From assembly GCA_963808725.1 (NCBI GenBank), contig CAWEGO010000001.1, forward strand, positions 620,001 through 684,000: DNA of 64,000 nt. Direction: 5' to 3'. The notes below the pieces were generated by a model, which saw nothing but the letters and a program-made list of their open reading frames with translations, was not told the DNA's origin and did no database searches. A program made the translations under genes and the position numbers. This document shows positions 1 through 6,702 of the stretch, one piece after another (position 1 is the stretch's first letter; the number at the start of each line of letters is the position of its first letter). Source of the DNA: JAHFUA01 sp963808725. Lineage in GTDB: Bacteria; Acidobacteriota; Terriglobia; Terriglobales; Acidobacteriaceae.

Positions 1-166
1 AATGTTCCCCTCTTTCGTGCAACTCGATGGCGGAGGAGCTGCGCACAAATGCCCACTGTTTGTTTGCCTCGTTTGAAGAGGCTGAAAAAAATATCAATAA
101 TGCGACATTTAGTAAATGTGAGCCGGGCCCATATCGAATCTTCTCTGTGTACTCCGTGGACTGGCC

Positions 167-1600
167 CTAATCCGTGGCCTCTTTGGTTTCTATCGCGCTG
201 GTGGCATACCCCACAATGAATGTGACTGCTGTGCCGATCACTACATACCAAGTCCAGGGGATGCGCGTCGCGGTCCAGACGTAGATCTCGGCCGCGAGTC
301 CGCAGGCCATCCCGACGATCGCCCCGCGCTGGTTGGCGCGCCGCGTCAGCATGCCCAGCAGGAAGACACCGAGCAGTGCTCCGTACGCCACCGACGCGAT
401 CGAGAGCCCGACCTCCACCACCCGCCCGCCGCGCCGTGACACCAGCGCCAGCCCGAACAGCACCAGCGCCCACATGATCGTTGCCAGTCGTGAAACTGCC
501 ACCCTCCGCTTTTCGCTCAAGCCCGGGTTCCGACGAAGATAGAAATCGACAATCGACGTTGAAGAAAGCGAATTGAGCGCGGCGCTCAGGTTCGACATCG
601 CCGCCGCCAGGATGGCCGCGATCAGCAGTCCCGAAATCCCATGCGGCATGTGCTGCACGATGAAGGTGGGGAAGATGCGGTCGGACGATCCCGCCGGGTG
701 CACACCGCGGTAGAACACGAACAGCATTACGCCGACCACAAGGAACAACGTGAACTGGAAGAGGACGGCCACGCCGCTTGAGAGCAGAGCGGCCTTCGAT
801 TGCCGCTCGCTGCGCGCCGAGAGCAGCCGCTGGACCATCAACTGATCGGTGCCGTGGCTGGCGGTGGTGAGAAACGTTCCGCCGATGATCCCCGCCCAGA
901 AGGTGTAGGTCTTGTGCAGCACGGGCGAAAAATCGAACACGCGGAATTTGCCCGCGGCGTCGGCCATCGCGTGCACCGCCGTCCACCCGCCGGGGACCGC
1001 GTGCAGGATGGTGAAAAATCCCACCAGAGTTCCGCCCACGTAGATCACGGTCTGCACCACGTCCGTCCAGATGACCGCCGCCAAGCCGCCTTCGAAGGTA
1101 TAGATCATGGTCAGCAGGGTGATGATGGCGATGGAGGCAACTTCGCCGGTGCCGATGGCAATCGCCACCACGATCGACACCGCAAAGACGCGCACGCCTT
1201 CGGCCGCCGCGCGCGTCACCAGGAAGAGGCCGGCGGTCAGCGAATGCAGCGTCCTGCCGAAACGCCGCTCGATCAACTGGTAGGCGGTGTACATCTCGCC
1301 GCGAAAATATTGCGGAATGAAGAGCGCGCTGATGATCACCCGCGCCAGCAGATAGCCGAAGACGACCTGCAGGAAGCCCAGATCGGTATCAAAGGCGAGC
1401 CCGGGAATGCTGATGATGGTCAGGGTGCTGGTTTCGGCGGCGACGATGGAGAGAGCGATCGCCCACCAGGGTATGTTGCGGTCCGCCAGAAAATAATCGC
1501 GCAGGCTGCGCTGCGATTTGCGGAAGCGCAGTCCGAAGACCGTGATCGCCGCGAGGTAAAGTGCAATGATCGCCAGGTCGATCGGGTCCAGCCGGTTGAT
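167..1600 (-). CDS. Sodium:solute symporter (SSS family)
   Basis: Predicted inner-membrane Na+-coupled transporter of the SSS (SLC5-like) family, about 477 residues with many hydrophobic helices; the substrate cannot be read from sequence. Family-like stretches include YFLADRNIPWWAIALS near the N terminus, then AETSTLTIISIPG, FRGEMYTAYQLIERRFG and GLLIAAILAAAMSNLSAALNS. The first ATG/GTG/TTG in frame is GTG at 1339, but the frame stays open with convincing family sequence back to a stop at 1613-1615. An ATC codon at 1600 is preceded by GGAGG with a 5-nt gap, so I place the start there. Divergent from a BadF-type sugar kinase, so uptake of an amino sugar or muropeptide fragment is a guess. Family call is secure; start and substrate are not. 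Confidence 0.85.
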   Translation of the reverse strand: MNRLDPIDLAIIALYLAAITVFGLRFRKSQRSLRDYFLADRNIPWWAIALSIVAAETSTLTIISIPGLAFDTDLGFLQVVFGYLLARVIISALFIPQYFRGEMYTAYQLIERRFGRTLHSLTAGLFLVTRAAAEGVRVFAVSIVVAIAIGTGEVASIAIITLLTMIYTFEGGLAAVIWTDVVQTVIYVGGTLVGFFTILHAVPGGWTAVHAMADAAGKFRVFDFSPVLHKTYTFWAGIIGGTFLTTASHGTDQLMVQRLLSARSERQSKAALLSSGVAVLFQFTLFLVVGVMLFVFYRGVHPAGSSDRIFPTFIVQHMPHGISGLLIAAILAAAMSNLSAALNSLSSTSIVDFYLRRNPGLSEKRRVAVSRLATIMWALVLFGLALVSRRGGRVVEVGLSIASVAYGALLGVFLLGMLTRRANQRGAIVGMACGLAAEIYVWTATRIPWTWYVVIGTAVTFIVGYATSAIETKEATD

Positions 1601-1624
1601 TCGGGCCTCCGCTTAACGTTTCAG

Positions 1625-1675
1625 GTTTCAAGTTTCACGAAAACCCGATCGCCGCAACAACGTGAAACTTGAAAC
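1625..1675. repeat. 15-bp perfect inverted repeat (word-repeat family)
   Basis: GTTTCAAGTTTCACG at 1625-1639 is repeated in inverse orientation at 1661-1675 around a 21-nt loop. It lies between the divergent symporter and kinase genes, so it is not a simple terminator. It resembles the other word-like inverted repeats found in gaps across this window. Confidence 0.8.
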
Positions 1676-1709
1676 GAATTCTCTCACACCTGTGATAGAA
1701 CCTACGGCA

Positions 1710-2636
1710 ATGGCTTTCTTCCTCGGGATTGACGGCGGCGGTTCCAAGACCGAGTGCATGGTTGGAAACGAAACCGCGGTGCTCGGCTGGGCGGGATCGA
1801 GTTCCTCCAAGATCGCCCGCGTGGGTGAAGAAGCTGCCGGCGCCGCGCTGCGTGAAGGCATCCAGCGGGCGTGCGCCGCCGCCGGCCTAGCCGCATCCCA
1901 GATCGGCCGCACTTGCATCGGGGTGGCCGGCATTTCGCAGGCGGGTTCGGTGGCGGCCATTCGCGGTTTGCTCGGCGAGATCGTCGCCGGCGAGATCGTG
2001 GTGGTGGGCGACACGGAGGTGGCGCATCACGCCGCATTCGATGGCGGCGAGGGCGTGGTCGTCATCTCCGGCACCGGCTCCATCGCCTGGGGACGCAACC
2101 GCCAGGGTGAGGCAGCGCGGGCCGGCGGCCTGGCGCCCGCTACCGGCGATCCCGGCTCCGGCGAATGGATCGGACGAACGGCTGTGGAACTGGTGCTGCT
2201 GGCCAGCGAGAATGGCCACAGCCCCGCCATGCTGCATGCCGTGCTGAAGGCCTGGAAGCTGGAGGATCTTCAGCAACTCGCCCGAGTCCTGCGCGGATCG
2301 CCCGCTCCCGACTTTGCCGCGCTATTTCCCATCGTGGCTGTCTCCAGCGATCCTATTGCTCAGCGCGTTCTCGCCCGCGCCGGCCGCGAGCTGTCACTGC
2401 TTACTTCCGACGTTCTCGGCAGCCTCTGGACCGCTCCCGCGCCGGTCGAGGTGGCCATGTACGGCGGTGTTCTGGAAAACTCGCCCGAGGTGCGAGATGC
2501 TTTGGCTGCGGACCTATACGACCGCCATCCGGAAGCTCGGGTGGCGCCCGGCAAGAGAAGGCCCGCGGAAGGGGCGCTGCTGGTGGCGCGCCAAGCTGCT
2601 CGCGCCGAGGCTCCGCCGGAACCGGCGTCCGCGTAG
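1710..2636 (+). CDS. BadF/BadG/BcrA/BcrD-family ATPase, N-acetylglucosamine-kinase-like
   Basis: Cytoplasmic ASKHA-fold kinase, 308 residues. The N-terminal phosphate-1 loop is GIDGGGSKT (residues 6-14). VVVISGTGSIAWG forms the second phosphate loop, followed by the GDPGSGEWIGR stretch typical of GlcNAc-kinase-like members, and YGGVLENS is the adenosine-contact region. No cluster-binding cysteine motif of true CoA-dehydratase activators is present, so a sugar kinase role (GlcNAc or anhydro-muropeptide sugar) fits better. An upstream GTG at 1662 lies inside the inverted repeat; ATG 1710 gives the normal family N terminus. The helical-repeat gene follows 23 nt later. The divergent symporter suggests a transport-phosphorylation pair (inference). 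Confidence 0.8.
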   Translation: MAFFLGIDGGGSKTECMVGNETAVLGWAGSSSSKIARVGEEAAGAALREGIQRACAAAGLAASQIGRTCIGVAGISQAGSVAAIRGLLGEIVAGEIVVVGDTEVAHHAAFDGGEGVVVISGTGSIAWGRNRQGEAARAGGLAPATGDPGSGEWIGRTAVELVLLASENGHSPAMLHAVLKAWKLEDLQQLARVLRGSPAPDFAALFPIVAVSSDPIAQRVLARAGRELSLLTSDVLGSLWTAPAPVEVAMYGGVLENSPEVRDALAADLYDRHPEARVAPGKRRPAEGALLVARQAARAEAPPEPASA

Positions 2637-2659
2637 TCTCGCCAAAACTGGATCCGCGC

Positions 2660-3394
2660 ATGGCTGATGTTCTCCTGCCCATCGAACAGTTGATCCATGA
2701 CCCCTCGCCGGAAGGATTGTGTGCCGCGGCGGGCGATCCCCGGCTGACGGAGGAGCTGGCGCTGGCCCTGCTGGAACGCCGTGACTTGCCGGCCAGCGGG
2801 CTGGAGCGGCTCGCCAAGCATCCCGCGCTGAAGAAAAGCCGTAAGGTGCTGTTGGCGCTGGTGACCCATCCGCACACGCCGCGCTTCGTCTCGCTGCCAC
2901 TGCTCAAACACCTGCACACCTTCGAGCTGATGCAGGTGGCGCTCACGCCGGCGGTCGCAGCCGACGTGAAAGCGTCCGCCGATGAAGCCCTCTTCAACCG
3001 GCGGGAAACCATTTCGCTGGGCGAGCGGCTCACTCTGGCCAAGCGAGGCTCCGGGCGGCTGGCCGGCGCGCTACTGCTCGATCCCGAGCCGCGCATCGTC
3101 GAAGCCGCGATTCAGAATCCGCGGCTCACCGAGGCGCCGGTGGTGAAGGCACTGATGAAGGACCGGGCGCCGCAGGCGCTGGCGGAAGCAATCTGCCGCC
3201 ATCCCAAGTGGTCGCTGCGCCGCGAGGTGCAACGCGCCCTTCTGCGCCACCCCGGCACGCCCCTGGGACGCGTCCTGGTGTTCGCGCGGAGCTTGCCCAC
3301 CGAGGCCTTGCGCGAAATCATGCGGCAGTCGCGCCTGAGCGAAAACGTAAGGGCGTATCTGGCCAGGGAGCTGGAATCGCGCGCGGCCGATTAG
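2660..3394 (+). CDS. Helical-repeat protein of unknown function
   Basis: 244 residues, no signal peptide or membrane segment. The sequence consists of short leucine/alanine-rich helical pairs with recurring LxxHP or LxxxP turns (LAKHPALKK, LVTHPHTPRF, ICRHPKWSL, LLRHPGTPLG), so a HEAT- or LRV-like alpha-solenoid is likely. Such repeats usually act as protein-binding scaffolds, but no partner is evident. ATG 2660 follows the kinase stop by 23 nt on the same strand, so the two are probably co-transcribed. The frame is open further upstream inside the kinase gene, but that part has no coding character of its own. I do not recognise a specific family. Confidence 0.6.
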   Translation: MADVLLPIEQLIHDPSPEGLCAAAGDPRLTEELALALLERRDLPASGLERLAKHPALKKSRKVLLALVTHPHTPRFVSLPLLKHLHTFELMQVALTPAVAADVKASADEALFNRRETISLGERLTLAKRGSGRLAGALLLDPEPRIVEAAIQNPRLTEAPVVKALMKDRAPQALAEAICRHPKWSLRREVQRALLRHPGTPLGRVLVFARSLPTEALREIMRQSRLSENVRAYLARELESRAAD

Positions 3395-3460
3395 CTCTTC
3401 GCTTTTAGCTCTTGGCTACCGGCCAAAAGCCAAGAGTTAAGAGCCTACAGCCAAGAGATT
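3391..3460. repeat. CTCTTGGCT / AGCCAAGAG word repeat, terminator-like
   Basis: Starts inside the stop codon of the preceding gene. CTCTTGGCT at 3409-3417 pairs with AGCCAAGAG at 3428-3436 (10-nt loop), and further copies of AGCCAAGAG flank it. The same word family recurs at 33582-33634 and more weakly at 39610-39640. There is no U-tract, so termination is only a possibility. Confidence 0.7.
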
Positions 3461-3596
3461 GCGGATTCCAAAGGTCACTCGCGAGTAACTGTCCTGATGG
3501 TGCGGCGGGCGCGGTAGTTTCATTACCTCGGTTACTTTGCGGCCTCCTAGGCCGGCGTTAAGCTAGGCTCGCTTTAGTCATTCCGGGCGAGGCATC

Positions 3597-3932
3597 TTGA
3601 AGGAAACAGCGGACCACATGCGCGGCATCACCGATGAGCTGCGGCTGTTGCAGCGTTCGCTGCAGGAATCTCTGCTCGATGGTTCCTGCATGGGTTCCGA
3701 CCAGTCGGCGATGGTGGAAGCGGTGGACGAGTTCAAGTCCGTCATCGACCAGATGCGGCAGTTCCTCTGGTTTTACCTCAACGCCATGAGCAACGGCGAG
3801 CAGTTGATCGAACTGCTGCGCCAGGCGGCGCAGACCGGCGCCGATCCCGCCAAGACCATCGAGCAGATCGAGTCGCTGCCCGACTACGGGCTGATCCACT
3901 ACTACCTGCCCCCCAATCGCAAGCCCAACTGA
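3597..3932 (+). CDS. Small helical protein of unknown function
   Basis: 111 residues, acidic and helical (DELRLLQRSLQESLL, QMRQFLWFYLNAMSNGEQLIELLRQ), with no signal peptide and no recognised domain. TTG 3597 is preceded by a weak purine-rich GCGAGGC; an ATG at 3618 is the alternative start and would give 104 residues. The ending HYYLPPNRKPN is compositionally different from the helical body. It stands alone between two gaps on the plus strand. Coding character is supported by its composition and by the absence of a better frame. Function unknown. Confidence 0.6.
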   Translation: MKETADHMRGITDELRLLQRSLQESLLDGSCMGSDQSAMVEAVDEFKSVIDQMRQFLWFYLNAMSNGEQLIELLRQAAQTGADPAKTIEQIESLPDYGLIHYYLPPNRKPN

Positions 3933-4142
3933 GTTTTCCTGCTGGGAATTTCATAGCAGGGGACCTGGACCGACGTGCCGTCAGGCGCCGATGTCCTCGT
4001 CTGCCTTAGTGGTTTAAAAAGGCCAGATAAAGCTCCGAGGTCGAAGCCGGCAACCATTTACTGGCTCTATCGCTTCCAAAGAACGAATCGTCCACGGACT
4101 CAGCCACCTCAGGCTAAATATAGAGAGGATTGGGGGCACTCG

Positions 4143-4982
4143 TTGCGGTTACTTCTGTTGGCTGCGCTCAGCCTGCCTCTAAGTTGCGCATTCGCCCAAC
4201 AGGGCGATGTTTCGTTAGCACCACTTCCGGCATCGGAATCCAGCCGGCCGCAATCCCCCGACGCGCAGAGCCAGCCGGCGCAACCCCAAACCGGGCAGGG
4301 GGGCGCATCCGGGTCTGCCACGGGTGCGAAGCCGTCGGAGGCGAAGCCGTCCAGCGCGACCGCCGCGAATCCGGCCACTCCGCCGGCCGAAAAGCAGCAA
4401 CCCCAACGAATTCTCGGCGTAATGCCCAATTTCCGCGCGGTCAGCGCCGGAACGCTCCCGCCGCCACCCACGCCAAAGCAGGGGTTCGTCCTCGCTACCA
4501 AGAACAGCTTCGACTACTCGTCGTTCATCTTCGTAGGCCTCACCTCAGCCATAGCTGAGTGGTCGGACGCGCACTCGCAACTGGGGAAAGGCATGCCTGG
4601 CTTCGGGCGATACTACTGGCGGGGCTTGGTGGATAAAACCGACGGCAATTATCTGGTCCTCTTTGCCCTGCCCACGATTTTTCATCAGGACGAGCGTTAC
4701 TTTGCTAAGGGCGAGGGCGGTTTCCGCAGGCGCACCGTCTACGCGCTTTCGCGCGTGCTGATTACTCCCAACTACCACGGGCACGACAGCTTCAACATTT
4801 CAGAGCTACTGGGCCGCGGCATGGCTCAGGGCATTTCGGCGGCATACTACCCCAGCAATACCCAGACTGCTGGCGCGATCCTCACCAAGTACGGATACGC
4901 CTTGCTGCGCGACGGCGGCACCAACGCCTTCCGCGAATTCTGGCCAGACATCGCGGTGCACGTACTGCATCGCAATCCGTGA
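4143..4982 (+). CDS. Secreted or envelope protein of unknown function
   Basis: 279 residues. TTG 4143 gives a clear signal peptide, MRLLLLAALSLPLSCAFAQQ, and is preceded by GGGGG. The frame is open upstream to 3975, but that segment is not protein-like. After the signal comes a low-complexity Pro/Ala/Ser/Gln linker to about residue 95, then a globular domain rich in aromatic residues (YYWRGLVDKTDGNYLVLFALPTI, FHQDERYF, RVLITPNYHGHDSFNISELLG). The linker plus C-terminal domain suggests a periplasmic or outer-membrane-associated protein. I do not recognise the family. Confidence 0.65.
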   Translation: MRLLLLAALSLPLSCAFAQQGDVSLAPLPASESSRPQSPDAQSQPAQPQTGQGGASGSATGAKPSEAKPSSATAANPATPPAEKQQPQRILGVMPNFRAVSAGTLPPPPTPKQGFVLATKNSFDYSSFIFVGLTSAIAEWSDAHSQLGKGMPGFGRYYWRGLVDKTDGNYLVLFALPTIFHQDERYFAKGEGGFRRRTVYALSRVLITPNYHGHDSFNISELLGRGMAQGISAAYYPSNTQTAGAILTKYGYALLRDGGTNAFREFWPDIAVHVLHRNP

Positions 4983-5026
4983 AGTCCATCGAAGCCTCTA
5001 AAGAGCGGCCCTGAGCGATTTTGTCC

Positions 5027-5054
5027 TTGACAACAGTAACGTATACGTTACCAT
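5027..5054 (+). promoter_or_regulatory. Toxin-antitoxin-type promoter with 16-bp operator palindrome
   Basis: TTGACA at 5027-5032 is a consensus -35 box; TACCAT at 5049-5054 is a plausible -10 box with 16-nt spacing. Between them lies the perfect palindrome GTAACGTATACGTTAC (5036-5051), which also overlaps the start of the -10. This is the layout of an autoregulated type II toxin-antitoxin promoter, and the toxin remnant begins 6 nt downstream. Presumably bound by the antitoxin encoded at 5384-5707 (inference). Confidence 0.7.
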
Positions 5055-5059
5055 AAGCC

Positions 5060-5143
5060 ATGGTGGAAGTCCGGGAATGTCTGGATCCGAACGGTCGCAG
5101 CTCCTATGCATTAGGTTCCCCCCATTCAAGCCAAAAAAGGTGA
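5060..5143 (+). pseudogene. Truncated RelE/HigB-type toxin, first ~17 codons only
   Basis: ATG 5060 opens 27 codons. The first 17 residues, MVEVRECLDPNGRSSYA, match the usual start of small RelE/ParE/HigB-like toxins of the form M-x-EVREYLD-x-x-GRSPFA (family knowledge from memory). The sequence then turns into unrelated residues and stops at 5141-5143. The remaining ~80 codons are missing and the space up to the antitoxin is filled by hairpin repeats. Promoter and operator upstream look intact. The toxin should therefore be inactive while the antitoxin may still be made. Confidence 0.65.
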
Positions 5144-5330
5144 AGGGGCACGACCTTGGTCGTGCCATTCCCGAGCTATAAGAGAAGAGGGGCTTTAGCC
5201 CCTGAAGGTGGCTGCACGTAGACTTTATGTAGGGCCAAGCCTAATAGCTAAGACCGCAGGGGCTGAAGCCCTCGACTTGTTTCAGGCGTAGCGGCACGAC
5301 CGAGGTCGTGCCCCTTTACCTGTGTCGGCT
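5111..5330. repeat. Hairpin-rich insertion replacing most of the toxin gene
   Basis: Contains GGCACGACC-TT-GGTCGTGCC (5147-5166) and, near the right end, GGCACGACC-GA-GGTCGTGCC (5293-5312). The outer parts are also mutually inverted (GGGGCACGACC against GGTCGTGCCCC). Between them lie GGGGCTTTAGCCCC and GGGGCTGAAGCCC words. A similar GGGGCTAAAAAGCCCC and GGGCTCAAGCCC mixture occurs at 54978-55262. No protein-coding frame was seen in it. Confidence 0.65.
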
Positions 5331-5383
5331 GTCATGCAGGATGAGACCGGGCAATTTTTCACCGTACATCAGGAGAAGTAGCC

Positions 5384-5707
5384 ATGCCGCTGACCCGTGA
5401 TTTCAAAGAGACCATCAAAGCTCGCGTCGAACGCGATCCGGCCTTTCGCAAAGAGCTGCTCATCGAAGGGATCGAGTCTTTCCTGTCCGGCGACGTCGAC
5501 ACCGGCAAGGCCGTACTGCGCGACTACATCAACGCTACTGTGGGCTTTGGCGAACTGGCCGAAGTCGTCCACCGCTCTCCCAAGAGCATCATGCGCATGT
5601 TCGGCCCGAGCGGCAATCCGCAGGCGCAAAACCTCTTTGAGATCCTCGCCTACCTTCAGCGGGAAGCAGGCGTGCACCTCAAAGTAAGAGTTGCGCGCGC
5701 CTCATGA
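5384..5707 (+). CDS. Antitoxin-like DNA-binding protein of a type II toxin-antitoxin system
   Basis: 107 residues, preceded by AGGAG. The protein resembles the helix-turn-helix antidote partners of RelE/HigB-like toxins: a basic N-terminal helix (MPLTRDFKETIKARVERDP), the GDVDTGKAVLRDYINATVGF stretch, then the predicted recognition region FGELAEVVHRSPKSIMRMFG and FEILAYLQREAGVHLKVR. In the usual arrangement the toxin is first and the antitoxin second, as here, but the toxin has been cut to its first codons. The protein probably represses the promoter at 5027-5054. No second toxin gene follows. Confidence 0.75.
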   Translation: MPLTRDFKETIKARVERDPAFRKELLIEGIESFLSGDVDTGKAVLRDYINATVGFGELAEVVHRSPKSIMRMFGPSGNPQAQNLFEILAYLQREAGVHLKVRVARAS

Positions 5708-5815
5708 GGTGGCCGATGTCCTCGTCTGCCCGGATCGCCCTGCTATCGAATTCGTCGACAAACTCCCGGCGGCTGCGCATCACAACCGCATATAATTTTC
5801 TGCCAGGGAGGAGCC

Positions 5816-6256
5816 ATGATGACGTTACCCAGCAAGGCAAGGCAATGTGCGGCCGTGGTTCTGGTGGCTCTCGCTCTGCTGGTTTCACCAGGCGTCTCGT
5901 TCGCCGGGGAGGGCTTCGACGGCAAGTGGCTTACCACCGTCTCCTGTGAGGCGTCGCGGGACGCCTTAGGCTATTCCTTCCGCTTCGTCAGCGAGGTAAA
6001 GGACAGCAACTTGCGCGGGCTGCACGGCACCGAGGGTCAGCCCAGTTCCCTGCTGATCGAGGGCAAGATCGATGCTGACGGCGCCGCCAAGCTTTATGCC
6101 ACCGGCCGCACCGGCTCCAAGGAATACGTGCCCGGACGCGATACGCCGAGAGGCACTGAGTACAGCTACAACATCCGCGCGCAGTTTAAAGGCACCACCG
6201 GAACCGGCACCCGCATCGAGGGACGCCCGTGTTCGTTCCGCTTCGAGAAGCAATGA
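5816..6256 (+). CDS. Small secreted protein of unknown function
   Basis: 146 residues with a strong GGGAGGAG ribosome-binding site. The signal peptide is MMTLPSKARQCAAVVLVALA followed by LLVSPGVSFA, with predicted cleavage after SFA. The mature part is polar and beta-rich with two cysteines (TTVSCEASRD and EGRPCSFRFEKQ) that could form one disulfide bond. The pattern FDGKWLTTVSC near the mature N terminus recalls small lipocalin-like periplasmic proteins, but that is only a resemblance. It is a monocistron, followed by the convergent gene pair ending at 6340. Confidence 0.65.
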   Translation: MMTLPSKARQCAAVVLVALALLVSPGVSFAGEGFDGKWLTTVSCEASRDALGYSFRFVSEVKDSNLRGLHGTEGQPSSLLIEGKIDADGAAKLYATGRTGSKEYVPGRDTPRGTEYSYNIRAQFKGTTGTGTRIEGRPCSFRFEKQ

Positions 6257-6339
6257 GCAGGCGTTCCATGTCACGGTTCGGCCGGGGGCCTCGCACCAAA
6301 GTACCGCGAGCGGTGTTGTCGCTTGGCTCGTTTGGTCAG

Positions 6340-6702
6340 CTAGGGCCCCCAGCGATGGTTCCAAGGCGGCCGCTTACGAGGTTTGATCCAGGAATAATCA
6401 TCCAGCACGTACGCCCTGATCCCCCAACTTAGCGCGATCAGTCCAAAAGAGGGAAAAGACCAGAAAAAGAAACGCTGCACCAAATCTTCCTCTTTCGCTG
6501 TTCCATATCTCGTCGGGTGGGTCCATGAAATGCCAACCGTCCAGCCCCGCTCCGGTCTCGGTGCAGTCGGGCGCTTCGCTGAGTAGTAAATAATCAGGAA
6601 CGTCAAGCCCAGGAAGGTTGCAACGCAGCCGACTTCTCCAGCCAGTGTCAGCACTCGTGCAAGGCCTCGCCATCTTTGGGCGGCGTGAGCACTGATTGTC
6701 AC
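6340..6702 (-). CDS. Two-helix membrane protein translationally coupled to uvrC
   Basis: 120 residues. GTG 6702 overlaps the uvrC stop (GTGA, 4 nt), the mark of translational coupling, so it is very likely a real gene. Two hydrophobic segments are visible: VGCVATFLGLTFLIIYYSA (about 25-43) and FFFWSFPSFGLIALSWGIRAY (about 78-98), separated by a basic, proline-rich loop. The C terminus PRKRPPWNHRWGP is positively charged. No family is recognised. Coupling to a repair nuclease gene need not imply a repair function. Confidence 0.6.
   Translation of the reverse strand: MTISAHAAQRWRGLARVLTLAGEVGCVATFLGLTFLIIYYSAKRPTAPRPERGWTVGISWTHPTRYGTAKEEDLVQRFFFWSFPSFGLIALSWGIRAYVLDDYSWIKPRKRPPWNHRWGP

Noticed and set aside
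1662..1710. Upstream GTG start of the BadF-type kinase
   Set aside because: The extra 16 residues are translated from the inverted repeat; the ATG at 1710 gives the usual N terminus.
5384..5707. Antitoxin gene as part of a working toxin-antitoxin pair
   Set aside because: The toxin frame stops after 27 codons and no other toxin-like frame follows the antitoxin.
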